Assembly: GCF_044762745.1 (NCBI RefSeq)
Contig: NZ_JBIWEX010000008.1
Span: 1-64,000, forward strand
Source: Psychrobacillus sp044762745
GTDB lineage: Bacteria > Bacillota > Bacilli > Bacillales_A > Planococcaceae
Reading direction: 5' to 3'
DNA: 64,000 nt
Position 1 is the stretch's first letter. Every line of letters begins with the position of its first letter. Shown piece after piece: positions 1 through 8,061 of the stretch. Both the position numbers and the translations under genes were made by a program. The notes beneath the pieces are model-generated. The model was not told where the DNA came from. It made no database searches and worked only from the letters and a program-made list of their open reading frames with translations.

Positions 1-56
1 CGAATGGCTAGTTCTTACTCGGTGGGAATCCCACCCACTATATGTTGCAACCTATG

Positions 57-95
57 CTCGGTCGCTCCTGGAGTCGCCGCCCTTCCGCTCCAATC
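57..95 (-). repeat. Truncated copy of the GC-rich intergenic repeat, reverse orientation
   Basis: This short segment contains GGAGTCGCCGCC followed by CGCTCCAATC. That is the reverse complement of the left end of the larger repeat at about 465-605, with a few changes. It also keeps a CTCGGTCGCT block found inside that repeat, so it is a shortened, inverted relative. A 15-bp palindrome (GGTGGG/CCCACC) lies just before it at 21-35. No coding potential is seen. Confidence 0.6.
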
Positions 96-181
96 CGCAA
101 TATTTGCTAACTAATCAGTGTCACTACTTTCAATTAAATCTTATGTAGTATTCCTAATAACAAATCCAGTAAATGGCTATG

Positions 182-265
182 AGCAACAAACCAGTCACTT
201 AAAGCAACCAGTTCTACTTAGGGAGCAACCAAATTGTTAGTGAAAGCAATCAATTCTTAAAATAA
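182..265. repeat. 21-bp-period degenerate array A (core AGCAAC)
   Basis: The word AGCAAC occurs at 182, 203 and 224, and AGCAAT at 245, so the spacing is exactly 21 bases each time. The bases after each core (about 12) vary between units. A weaker fifth unit may follow near 266. No reading frame crosses the array. Three other intergenic arrays in the window have the same period with other core words. Confidence 0.7.
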
Positions 266-464
266 CAAGTTTTCTTGGAATGAAACTACAATGATCACAA
301 GGTGCTATCCAATAAACAACAGAAAATGAAAACTTTATCCTCTAAAATGCTCCACTTATTTGGAAACAGCATTTATTGATTAGGTTTAATAAATATTGCG
401 TAGTTGTTCTGATCAAGTTAAATCTCTGATAATTGCAGATACTAAATTAGCAAGAAATTCCCAT

Positions 465-605
465 TGATTGGAGCGCAAGGCGGCGACTCCTGCGGGATTA
501 AGCGGGACAGGTGAGAACCCTCAGTGGAGCGCCAGCGACCGAGGGGGCTCACCGCCCGCCCCGCGGAAAGCGTCCGCCTGGAGCGGAAATCCTAGCGGAC
601 ACTTA
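465..605. repeat. GC-rich palindromic intergenic repeat (full copy)
   Basis: About 140 bases, far more GC-rich than the surroundings, with several internal inverted repeats (GGTGAG/CTCACC, GCGGAAAGCG, CGTCCGCCTGGAGCGG). The pattern 'GGCGACTCC-TGCGGG ... CCGCGGAAAGCG-TCCGCC-TG.A.CGGAAATC' recurs at 6538-6635 and 6737-6866 in degenerate form, and in fragments at 57-95 and 26811-26836. Repeats of this kind are widespread between genes in Bacillaceae and Planococcaceae. The function is not known to me. Confidence 0.75.
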
Positions 606-712
606 AAAGAGCCTCATTAAGATTACTATGCTTTATCTCTAAACAGTCGCATACTTATGTTGTTGGGAGAAAAATCTCCACATAGCAGACATTTTAAAAT
701 TTCCTAAATATC

Positions 713-751
713 AAAAAGTGACTCCACCTATAGAAGATGGAGTCACTTTTT
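713..751 (-). terminator. Rho-independent terminator of the methylarginine/RocB operon
   Basis: A perfect 14-bp inverted repeat, AAAAAGTGACTCCA paired with TGGAGTCACTTTTT, with an 11-base loop. It lies just beyond the stop codon of the minus-strand gene starting at 755. On the minus strand the stem is followed by a T run, as expected for intrinsic termination. It could also work in the other direction. Confidence 0.85.
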
Positions 752-754
752 CTA

Positions 755-2353
755 TTAATATAGGCTTTTAACAAGTGTTTCCAGCATGACTGGCATTTCG
801 ACAAAGGCACTATCAACATGCAGTCGCTCTGTTCTCTGGTGTGCATCTTTACCAAATGGACCTACATTCAACACTGGCCCTTTAAGCTGCGCCATATCCT
901 CGAATGGTATACTATATGTATCTCCCCATACCGGTGTATTGCTTTCAAAAGCAGTCCAACCTTTGCCTGAATCATCATAATTTACATAACTTAAATCGCA
1001 AATACCATTGAAATAATGAATTTGATCGATTTGATTACCAAATGATTGGGCAGACTTTTTCATCAGCTCTACCACTTCCTTCACGAGCGGATGTTCGGAA
1101 GTATTGACAGCTGGATAATATGGTGGCGCAAATAATAGAACTGTTGCAGGTGCAAGCTCCTGGCATTGAATCATTAGATTATCCACAATACGAAGTGACT
1201 TTTCACGGTCATCCCATTCCTCATTTTGGAGAGTTTCATTTTTCAGACGTTCTACTTCAGCTATACCTAATTTTTTTGTTGCATGAGCTAATAGCTGTTC
1301 ATAGCGAAGCACTTTCACTTCCCCAACGCCGCTCACTTGCTCGCGGTCACAAATCATTTTATAGCTTACATTCAATGCGCCCATTGCTTCGGTTGCTACT
1401 TGCTCAAACAAATCCATTACTTCTGCAGCTGTTCGTTTCAACAAAAACACATTGTAAAGTGCCACAGCGCGATACGGCGTTTGTGTCGAGTAAGACATTT
1501 TCAGATCCTTTTGTTGTAATGAAACCGGAAGTGGTGTACTTTCTCCAAGATCCGATTCACGGAATAAAGGATTCCACTCCATTCGCTGCGTCAAATAGGA
1601 AGCGATGTAGTTCGCCGTCATCCCTTTCATCGGCTCTCCAACATGCGTCTCTTTTCCATAAAATAAAGCGGCAGGCATTATTTTACCGATTGTTCCAGAA
1701 TAAATATACTCCGCAATATCCAAAGGTTTTTGCGAAAATGACGGTTCACTATTCAAAAATAGCTTATATGATAATCCAAACTCTTCGCGAATACGAACTA
1801 ACTGAGGTACAGCTGCACGCATTCCTGCAGAATTCACTTCTTCATCTGGAACAGTAGTTAAAACAAGGTTTATCGGCCACTCTTCACGACTCGCTTTTTC
1901 AAGCAACTGCATATGAAGTGCAAGCCCCATTTTCATATCCATTGTACCTCGACCAAACAAGTACTTACCTGTTTCCAAATCAATACGTGCCGTTTCTGGC
2001 AAATCATCCGGATTTTCCATTAGCTTTTTCGTAAGCTCCTCTGGAAAATAAGCAAGGGCTTGTAAAGATCCATATTCTTCGGTTTGGACCGTATCAAAAT
2101 GGCTGATTAAAACAACCGTTTCCACCGCTTCTGGGTGCTTGTATAATGCAGTTACCACATGTCTCCCAAGCCCTGCATCATGTAACTGCAGATGGCTCGG
2201 ATGATCTTGAAAATACGCTAATTCTCTTAACTTATCCAACACTTTTGGAGCAAAAGTAGTTTCCCCTTCTGTCAACGTAATACTATCCCAACTAACAAGT
2301 TCACATAACAACGCTCGAAGTTTCTCCGATGTATCCCATAATAACTGACTCAT
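755..2353 (-). CDS. rocB: RocB-type M20 family metallopeptidase
   Basis: A 532-residue protein of the M20/M25/M40 zinc peptidase family, closest in character to Bacillus RocB (arginine utilisation protein of unknown reaction, about 566 residues). Visible family signatures are the metal-ligand segment LISHFDTV (about residue 82), FGRGTMDMKMG (about 132) with the bridging Asp, and TTVPDEEVNSAG (about 165) with the catalytic Glu pair. The start is supported by AAAGGAG upstream. It is the last gene of the operon with the permease, DDAH and amidinotransferase genes. This suggests it hydrolyses an amide bond in an arginine-derived or N-acylated compound in the cytoplasm; that substrate is inferred. 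It is not a standard dipeptidase such as PepV. The symbol follows family resemblance only. Confidence 0.8.
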   Translation of the reverse strand: MSQLLWDTSEKLRALLCELVSWDSITLTEGETTFAPKVLDKLRELAYFQDHPSHLQLHDAGLGRHVVTALYKHPEAVETVVLISHFDTVQTEEYGSLQALAYFPEELTKKLMENPDDLPETARIDLETGKYLFGRGTMDMKMGLALHMQLLEKASREEWPINLVLTTVPDEEVNSAGMRAAVPQLVRIREEFGLSYKLFLNSEPSFSQKPLDIAEYIYSGTIGKIMPAALFYGKETHVGEPMKGMTANYIASYLTQRMEWNPLFRESDLGESTPLPVSLQQKDLKMSYSTQTPYRAVALYNVFLLKRTAAEVMDLFEQVATEAMGALNVSYKMICDREQVSGVGEVKVLRYEQLLAHATKKLGIAEVERLKNETLQNEEWDDREKSLRIVDNLMIQCQELAPATVLLFAPPYYPAVNTSEHPLVKEVVELMKKSAQSFGNQIDQIHYFNGICDLSYVNYDDSGKGWTAFESNTPVWGDTYSIPFEDMAQLKGPVLNVGPFGKDAHQRTERLHVDSAFVEMPVMLETLVKSLY

Positions 2354-2423
2354 TCTATCTTTCTCCTTTGCTACAGATGCCAGGCACCCGTAACATAATT
2401 GTTATATTCTACAAGCTCTTAAA

Positions 2424-3845
2424 CTAGCTCTCTTGTACGACTTTCTTTACTACAGCTTCTTTTTGATTCTTTTTCTCTAATCTCAATTTATAGAATAGCA
2501 TACAAGCGATGAAAAAACCTACACCATAATATAGACCTACTCGCTGCGTTGGATCGAACGCTAAAAATACTAATATCAACAAACAAAACGCGATACAGAA
2601 TATAGGAACAAATGGATAGAAACGAACTTTATATCCTAGATCCTCCAGTTTTCCACCATTCTTTAAATAACGTTTTCGGAACATTAGTTGAGATGCAGCA
2701 ATGCCCATCCAGGAGATAGTGACGGAAATTCCTGCTATTGACATTAATAATACGAATACCGCATCCGCTTCCATTACACTTGTAAGTAATGACAAAAGAG
2801 AGAAAAGCATCGTGAACAATAATGCTGTTAATGGAACTTTTCGTTTCGTAAGACGGCCAAACACTTTCGGTGCCATACCTTCTTTAGCCATCGACCATAG
2901 TAAACGAGTGGATGCATACAAACATGAATTCCCTACGGATAATATGGCAGTTAAAATAACAAAGTTCATAATACTACCTGCATATGGAATACCGGCTAAA
3001 TTCATCAACGTGACAAATGGACTTTCCAACAATCCAAGTTCAGATGCTGGGAAAATAGCGGATAATATGATAATGGATGCAATATAAAACACGACAATTC
3101 TAAATAGAATCGTTCGGATCGCTTTCGGAATGTTCTTCTGCGGATTTTCTGTTTCTCCTGCGGCAATACCAACCAACTCAGATCCCTGGTAAGAGAAGAT
3201 GACATTCATCATCGTCACAAAAACGATCGCAATCCCAGCTGGGAACAGTCCTGTAGGTGCTAAATTAGTCGCAAATGGTGTTGCTCTTTCTTCCAATGGG
3301 ATAATCCCGAAAATTGCCGCAGCACCAATGATTATAAACAGAATTACAGCAACAACCTTAATACCTGCAAACCAAAATTCCGCCTCAGCAAAAGCTCTCG
3401 TTGTAAGCGCATTCAATGCAAATAGTAATACCATGAAAATTGCACACCATATCCAGATTGGTACATCCGGAAACCAATGCTGCATAAGTATTCCAGCTGC
3501 AGTAAACTCTACTCCAGCTGTAGCAGCCGAGCCTACAAAATACATCCACCCAAGCGAAAATCCTGCTGACGGACTAATAAAACGCGTGGCATATGTTTGG
3601 AAAGAACCCGTTACAGGCATATAAACAGCTAGCTCCCCTAGACAAACCATTACCATATACAAGATTAATCCACCAAATAAATAACCAAGAATAGCTCCCC
3701 CAGGACCAGCTTGATTTATCGTATAACCTGCATTTAAAAATAACCCCGTCCCAATTACTCCACCAAGAGAAAGCATAAATAAATGGCGGCTTTTCATCGA
3801 GCGATTTAATAAATTTTGTTGTGATGAATCTCCAATATTAGACAT
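2424..3845 (-). CDS. APC-family amino acid permease (arginine/basic or related amino acid uptake)
   Basis: 473 residues with about 12 hydrophobic segments and the amino acid permease signature near the N-terminus (SLGGVIGTGLFLNAG, residues about 26-40). These are hallmarks of the AAT/RocC-RocE-GabP group of proton symporters. The start is preceded by GGGAGGG. It lies 65 bases after the DDAH gene and 70 bases before the RocB-like gene in the same orientation. It most simply imports arginine, methylarginine or citrulline for the enzymes beside it; the substrate is inferred from context. RocE and RocC of Bacillus subtilis are the natural comparisons. Confidence 0.85.
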   Translation of the reverse strand: MSNIGDSSQQNLLNRSMKSRHLFMLSLGGVIGTGLFLNAGYTINQAGPGGAILGYLFGGLILYMVMVCLGELAVYMPVTGSFQTYATRFISPSAGFSLGWMYFVGSAATAGVEFTAAGILMQHWFPDVPIWIWCAIFMVLLFALNALTTRAFAEAEFWFAGIKVVAVILFIIIGAAAIFGIIPLEERATPFATNLAPTGLFPAGIAIVFVTMMNVIFSYQGSELVGIAAGETENPQKNIPKAIRTILFRIVVFYIASIIILSAIFPASELGLLESPFVTLMNLAGIPYAGSIMNFVILTAILSVGNSCLYASTRLLWSMAKEGMAPKVFGRLTKRKVPLTALLFTMLFSLLSLLTSVMEADAVFVLLMSIAGISVTISWMGIAASQLMFRKRYLKNGGKLEDLGYKVRFYPFVPIFCIAFCLLILVFLAFDPTQRVGLYYGVGFFIACMLFYKLRLEKKNQKEAVVKKVVQES

Positions 3846-3909
3846 AATATCCCTCCCCTATTGCAGCTAATTTAACTAAACCAAATCCTCTTCTATTCTT
3901 CCCTGTTCG

Positions 3910-4677
3910 TTAGAATCTCAAAGATAGGCAACTTAGACCGCCGTCTTGCTTTTGAACTTCAGACATATCAAGCTCAATTGTTTTGTAGCCTGCTTCGTTA
4001 ATTTTGCGTTTCGTTTCGCTGTACCCTTCTGGAATAATTACATAATCATTCACACGAATACAGTTGGCTGAGTATTCATCTTCATCGCTAATAACGATTT
4101 TATCGTATGAATCAAATTCAAGATGATCAATAAATTCACCTGCAACGACCATTTTATTATTGCCTAAATAAGCAATTCCCGTTTTCAAGTGGAAGAACTT
4201 TTTAAGCGGGATAATTGTTGCTTCAAATCCTTCGCTTTCTAAAATTTCTTTTAACTGACGCGCCCCTTCTTCATTCGTACGTTCAGAAATTCCGATATAA
4301 AACTTATTATCCGCTTGTAAAATATCCCCACCATCCAGAGTGCCAGGCGATTTAATATAATGGAACTTGTTATAAAAATCTTTTAAAACACTTTCAATTT
4401 CAACGATTTCTCCATTGCGAGATTCCGCACCTGGATTCGTTACAACTGCAAATTCAGCTGTCAGTACTGCAGCATCTTCCACAAACGTTGAATCTGGAAA
4501 TTCTTCACTCGCTGAAAGAAGCGTGACTTCTACTCCACATTTTTTCAAAGCTTCCACATAAGCCTCATGCTGAACTAGTAATTTATCATAATCCGGTTTT
4601 CCAAGATCCGAAGTAGTTAATCCTTCTACATAGCTTTTACCAGGTGTTTTTACGATTACATTTTGAAATTTACTCAT
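3910..4677 (-). CDS. ddaH: N(G),N(G)-dimethylarginine dimethylaminohydrolase (DDAH)
   Basis: 255 residues, the usual size for bacterial DDAH of the amidinotransferase superfamily. These enzymes hydrolyse mono- or dimethylarginine to citrulline and (di)methylamine. The catalytic triad is visible: acidic LDGGD near residue 115, HLKTG with His about 163, and the nucleophile in the C-terminal GGLSCLSLRF, Cys about 250. These positions sit within one residue of the Pseudomonas enzyme's (H162, C249). The start MSKF follows AGGGGGAA. It is preceded by a second, distinct amidinotransferase-family gene at a 13-base gap and followed by a permease and a RocB-like peptidase. Control by the divergent IclR regulator is likely. 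An arginine deiminase-like activity cannot be excluded from sequence alone. Confidence 0.85.
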   Translation of the reverse strand: MSKFQNVIVKTPGKSYVEGLTTSDLGKPDYDKLLVQHEAYVEALKKCGVEVTLLSASEEFPDSTFVEDAAVLTAEFAVVTNPGAESRNGEIVEIESVLKDFYNKFHYIKSPGTLDGGDILQADNKFYIGISERTNEEGARQLKEILESEGFEATIIPLKKFFHLKTGIAYLGNNKMVVAGEFIDHLEFDSYDKIVISDEDEYSANCIRVNDYVIIPEGYSETKRKINEAGYKTIELDMSEVQKQDGGLSCLSLRF

Positions 4678-4690
4678 TTTATTTTCCCCC

Positions 4691-5563
4691 TTAGTTTCTA
4701 ATTACTGGACTTGTTAGACACGTAGGACCACCAGTACCTAAAACACTGATCTCGCGTCCTTTATATTCATAAACTGTTGCTCCTGCATCAAGCAATTGTT
4801 GTTTCGTCGATTCATTGCCTTCGACTATGACACAAACACGCGGTGCAAGTGCTAGAACATTGCATCCAAGATTATCGTATTCCGCCTTTGGTACTTCCAC
4901 TAATTGAATACCACGTTCTATCAATAACTGACGGAAAAATACTGGCATTAATGGTGAATGCACCACCGCCAAGTCTTTATCGACCATACTAATGAAAGAC
5001 ATCAAATGTAAGCATTCTGCTTCTCCTTGATCATGGGGAAGCTGCACAACGATGAAGTCGTCTACAAATGGTGCTGTCATTTCTTTCAATTGGCGAATTG
5101 CTTCGTCGTTTGTACGATATCCACGACCAACTACAAGTGTTTTATCATCTAACCAGACGATATCCCCACCGTCCGAAACCGCATCACCAGTCAACTCTCC
5201 AATAATCGGAATCTCTTTTTCTAGTAAAAACTCTTTATAAACAGTAGCTTCTGGCTGTCTTAATTTTTTCCCTGATTTTAAAATGATAGCTCCAGCAGGT
5301 GTGAATTTGACAGGATCATGTGCATAAATGGAATCCAACCCAACAGTGTCTGCTTTCGGAAGGTAGTCAATTTGAGGTACATATTTTTCTAAGATCTCGA
5401 TGAAACCTTTATACTCACGAACCGCTTCTTCAAAATTTGGTTCTTGAACATAATTAAATGTCTTCCACTCATCTGATAAGTGCTGCTGACTAATAAAGGC
5501 ATCGTCTGGATGCTTCACAATTACTCTTTCTAATTTTTTATACATAGATGAATTGTATGCCAT
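4691..5563 (-). CDS. Amidinotransferase-superfamily enzyme (arginine deiminase/DDAH-like)
   Basis: 290 residues using the ATG at 5563, which has GGGGGAG seven bases upstream. A longer in-frame start at 5605 has no ribosome binding site and would run through the regulator-binding palindromes, so I reject it. Signatures are VSDGGDIVWLDD (about residue 135), a LPHDQGEAECLHL segment with the catalytic His, and the C-terminal GTGGPTCLTSPV with Cys about 282. This family acts on guanidino groups (deimination, amidine hydrolysis or transfer). It is the first gene of the operon and differs clearly from its DDAH neighbour, so the two probably act on different arginine derivatives or in sequence. The exact substrate is unknown. 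Confidence 0.75.
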   Translation of the reverse strand: MAYNSSMYKKLERVIVKHPDDAFISQQHLSDEWKTFNYVQEPNFEEAVREYKGFIEILEKYVPQIDYLPKADTVGLDSIYAHDPVKFTPAGAIILKSGKKLRQPEATVYKEFLLEKEIPIIGELTGDAVSDGGDIVWLDDKTLVVGRGYRTNDEAIRQLKEMTAPFVDDFIVVQLPHDQGEAECLHLMSFISMVDKDLAVVHSPLMPVFFRQLLIERGIQLVEVPKAEYDNLGCNVLALAPRVCVIVEGNESTKQQLLDAGATVYEYKGREISVLGTGGPTCLTSPVIRN

Positions 5564-5576
5564 CTTTCTCCCCCTT

Positions 5577-5613
5577 TTTCCGTTTATCGGAAAGTATAAC
5601 CGCATAACGGAAA
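5577..5613. promoter_or_regulatory. Twin palindromic operator, probable IclR-regulator site
   Basis: Between the divergent amidinotransferase and iclR genes lies TTTCCGTTTATCGGAAA (5577-5593), a palindrome of the form TTTCCG-N5-CGGAAA. A second copy, TAACCG-N5-CGGAAA (5597-5613), has one degenerate half. The centres are 20 bases apart, about two helical turns. This is the expected layout for a regulator binding as paired dimers on one DNA face. The assignment to the adjacent IclR protein is inferred from position. Confidence 0.6.
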
Positions 5614-5703
5614 GTTTATATTTAAAATATATGAGTTCTATGCTACGATGTCAATATATTTAGAATACTTTCTATTATTAATCAAAAAACAGGTGGTGTT
5701 TCC

Positions 5704-6441
5704 ATGCAATCGATTTCGCGCGCAATGCGTGTTGCAAAAGTTTTAGCAGCGCATGCAAATGAAAAAGGAGTAAGTATTTCCGCACTCTCCAAACAATGCG
5801 AGCTTCCACTCAGCACGATGCATCGATTATTACAAGCGATGATTAAACAAAGTATGGTTGAGCAAGATGAAGACTCCAAATTGTACCGTCTTGGCATGGT
5901 TTGGTTAGAGTATGGTTTACAAGTGTACGATACAATAGACTACGTCAGCAAAATCAGACCCGAGCTGGAACGCTTGTCTAGGGAAGTAGAAGAGAGTGTC
6001 TATTTAAGTAAACCTGTTGGAACAGAAGCGATGATTGTTGAAAGAATTGATAGCGAAAATAATCCAATTCGAATTTACGATCAACTTGGATTGCGTATTC
6101 CAATGCATATCGGTGCTGCCAATAAATCCATGCTTGCTGCTATGCCTAGGTCACAATCTGAAAGTATTTTGTCTCAGCTTTTACCTGCAGATAATATTCC
6201 AGAGTTTCTACAAACACTTAATCAAATCACGAAGCAAGGCTACGCAACTAGTCACTCTGAAAGAACAGAAGGCACATCTTCTGTCGCAGTTTCTATTAAA
6301 GACAGCATTGGACAAATCATCGGTGCCATAAGTGTGGGCGTTGTCAGCTTTAATCTAACGGAAGAACGGCTCGAGTTCCTAATAAGAAAAGTAATGGAGA
6401 CCGGGAATAATATTTCCACAAGGTTAAGATTTAATAACTAA
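5704..6441 (+). CDS. IclR-family transcriptional regulator
   Basis: 245 residues: an N-terminal winged helix-turn-helix (about residues 8-60, with ISALSKQCELPLSTMHRLLQ as the recognition region) and a C-terminal IclR effector-binding domain (about 75-245). The domain includes the usual HIGAANKSMLA and SVAVSIKD stretches. AGGTGG lies upstream of the start. It is transcribed away from the DDAH operon, and the shared 140-bp spacer holds two matching palindromes. It is therefore the probable local repressor or activator, sensing an arginine-derived compound. Effector and sign of control are unknown. Confidence 0.88.
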   Translation: MQSISRAMRVAKVLAAHANEKGVSISALSKQCELPLSTMHRLLQAMIKQSMVEQDEDSKLYRLGMVWLEYGLQVYDTIDYVSKIRPELERLSREVEESVYLSKPVGTEAMIVERIDSENNPIRIYDQLGLRIPMHIGAANKSMLAAMPRSQSESILSQLLPADNIPEFLQTLNQITKQGYATSHSERTEGTSSVAVSIKDSIGQIIGAISVGVVSFNLTEERLEFLIRKVMETGNNISTRLRFNN

Positions 6442-6537
6442 AAAAAGCTCAAGCTCACAAGCACTTTAATAATTGATAGAAATATGGGATTAAATTTTTC
6501 ATTTTAGAAAAAAAGCAACTTTTCCAGTGGCCTCATG

Positions 6538-6635
6538 ATTGAGACAGATGACATCTTAGGCGGACGCGAAAGCGGCGGTGATAGCTCATCGCTCAACCCG
6601 TAGAAAGCGTCTGCCTGTAACGGAAATCAGCCGTA
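6538..6635. repeat. Degenerate GC-rich intergenic repeat
   Basis: The segment contains GGCGGACGCGAAAGCGGCGG, a region related to GAGCTCATC..CTCA, and ends with GTCTGCCTGTAACGGAAATC. This matches the right two thirds of the copy at 465-605, and almost exactly the neighbouring copy at 6737-6866. It fills the space between iclR and the HEAT-repeat gene, a gene-free stretch of about 505 bases. Confidence 0.65.
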
Positions 6636-6736
6636 ACATTTTACTCTTTAATATCAGGAATTCTGGGTTCATGGGCCACAAAATTTTATACTTGCTTATC
6701 ATTTAATTTATTATTGATTTGAAATCATTCAATTGA

Positions 6737-6866
6737 TTGTAGAGGAAGGCGGTGACTCCAGCGGGATGAGTGAGACAGATGTGCCATCACAACGTACGCG
6801 AAAGCGGCGGTGATGGCTCATCTCTCACCCCGCGGAAAGCGTCCGCCTGTAACGGAAATCAGCGGG
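6737..6866. repeat. GC-rich intergenic repeat, second tandem-neighbour copy
   Basis: Contains GGCGGTGACTCCAGCGGGAT, then CGCGAAAGCGGCGGTGATGG, then CCGCGGAAAGCGTCCGCC and CGGAAATCAGCGGG. It is the more complete of the two copies in the iclR-HEAT spacer and lies in the same orientation as the copy at 6538. Two copies about 100 bases apart suggest local duplication or repeated insertion at one target. Confidence 0.7.
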
Positions 6867-6887
6867 ATTATTGAATGGAAATATATT

Positions 6888-6927
6888 AAAAAAAGAGAGC
6901 AACCGCCTATTCGACAGTTGCTCTCTT
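6888..6927 (-). terminator. Rho-independent terminator of the HEAT-repeat gene
   Basis: AAGAGAGCAAC (6893-6903) pairs perfectly with GTTGCTCTCTT (6917-6927). On the minus strand the stem is followed by a T run (A run on the plus strand from 6888). It sits about 20 bases beyond the stop codon of the minus-strand gene at 6947. Confidence 0.85.
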
Positions 6928-6946
6928 CTTACATATATCCTTAATA

Positions 6947-7384
6947 TTACTTCAAGTTAGCCCATTCGTTTTCAAGCCATGTTTTAAATTCGGAACCTTT
7001 TTCACCTTCATATGCATCGTACACATCAATACGCATTCTTCTTAACTTTGTTGCGAATTCTTCAAATGTATGATCAGCTGGTAAACTTTTTTTCACGCGA
7101 ACGAAGACTTTATTAGCCCCTTTAATCACTTCGAACTTTTTGCGTGCAGGAAGCGCAGCCTCTTCTCCGAACTCAAGAAGAATACGATATGCAGCTTCTT
7201 GAATTTTATATACTGGGTCATTTGCTAATCTAGATTTCATAATGTCGATCACTTGACTAGTATTGTACTTTCCTAATTCCTCAACAGCATCATAACGTGC
7301 TCTCCAATTGGACGTACGGTTTGCTGCTTTTTTTAATTCCTCATAATTCTCCGGTAACTCATTATTCACTATCTTTTTACTCAA
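6947..7384 (-). CDS. HEAT-repeat domain protein
   Basis: 145 residues, mostly helical and charged. The repeat-like helices NWRARYDAVEELGKY and PVYKIQEAAYRILLEFGEEA (about residues 26-75) are typical of HEAT/PBS-lyase-type protein-interaction scaffolds. The start is a TTG with AAAGGAG ten bases upstream; no better start exists. It has its own terminator and sits alone between the repeat region and the T7SS accessory genes, so no partner is suggested. No catalytic motif is seen and the function is unknown. Confidence 0.7.
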   Translation of the reverse strand: MSKKIVNNELPENYEELKKAANRTSNWRARYDAVEELGKYNTSQVIDIMKSRLANDPVYKIQEAAYRILLEFGEEAALPARKKFEVIKGANKVFVRVKKSLPADHTFEEFATKLRRMRIDVYDAYEGEKGSEFKTWLENEWANLK

Positions 7385-7487
7385 CTAATCCAAACTCCTT
7401 TTTTTGTTCAACTCTTCATTACTGTCACATCTCTTCATTATATACTACGATTGATTGTTCTCCTATTTTTATCGGGTAAGCCTTATA

Positions 7488-8054
7488 TTATTCGATTGAT
7501 TTATGTAGTTTTTTTATGTTTTTCTTCTTTTTGTACCGTTCACTCATTGGCATCCCAAACTCGGGATACACTTGCTTTACTAGTTTTATATTCTTACTCA
7601 TATAATAGTAGCGATGAATAAAAATGGAAAAGTAAGCTGTTAGGAGGGATAACAGAGATATACAAATAATAATCACTATAAAAACAGCAGAAACCGTGTA
7701 TATAAAAGATAAAATAAGCTGGCCCAATACATAACCTGCTCCTCCAACAGACATCCAACTAACAGGAATAATGCTTTTTTGCTGTAATTTATAATACGTT
7801 CCCGAATATAGTGCTTTCCAATTTAGAAAATTCATCCCTACCAATAGAACAAGAAAAAACAATACACCGATAATGAAAGATCCACTACCCTGTGCTCCCA
7901 TATTTATATACATCATTTTTTGAATCGCCAAAAAGTAAATATACGTATTTACTACGCCATAGATTCCGAAAAATAAATAATAAGATTTCTCATACTTCTC
8001 TTGTCTACGTTTTTCTTTTCTATAGGGGTTCTCTCTCCTATCTATATTAACCAA
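7488..8054 (-). CDS. Four-TM membrane protein at the end of the T7SS locus
   Basis: 188 residues with a basic N-terminus (about 1-24), four hydrophobic stretches (about residues 25-45, 60-82, 95-115 and 120-148) and a very basic C-terminus (KKKKNIKKLHK). I do not recognise the family. The start is doubtful: the only available start is a TTG at 8054 with no ribosome binding site, directly next to a hairpin at 8062-8097, so the true 5' end may have been lost or altered. Its position after the LXG effector, immunity-like and DUF5085 genes makes an accessory or immunity role possible, but this is only inferred from neighbourhood. Confidence 0.55.
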   Translation of the reverse strand: MVNIDRRENPYRKEKRRQEKYEKSYYLFFGIYGVVNTYIYFLAIQKMMYINMGAQGSGSFIIGVLFFLVLLVGMNFLNWKALYSGTYYKLQQKSIIPVSWMSVGGAGYVLGQLILSFIYTVSAVFIVIIICISLLSLLTAYFSIFIHRYYYMSKNIKLVKQVYPEFGMPMSERYKKKKNIKKLHKSIE

Positions 8055-8061
8055 ATATTAC

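Larger units (their letters stand above)
1..712. other. Gene-free leading region
   Basis: No credible coding region is seen in the first 712 bases. The stretch holds a truncated inverted repeat (57-95), a four-unit 21-bp array (182-265), a full GC-rich palindromic repeat (465-605) and AT-rich filler. The minus-strand operon ends at its terminator from 713 on, so this is the space downstream of that operon. Any gene to the left lies outside the window. Confidence 0.7.

Noticed and set aside
1120..1857. Plus-strand open frame of 245 codons
   Set aside because: It is antisense to the RocB-like gene, has no ribosome binding site and its product has no family pattern; the minus-strand gene is clearly real.
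5564..5605. Longer N-terminus of the amidinotransferase-family enzyme
   Set aside because: The added 14 codons lack a ribosome binding site and overlap the operator palindromes; the ATG at 5563 has a perfect site.
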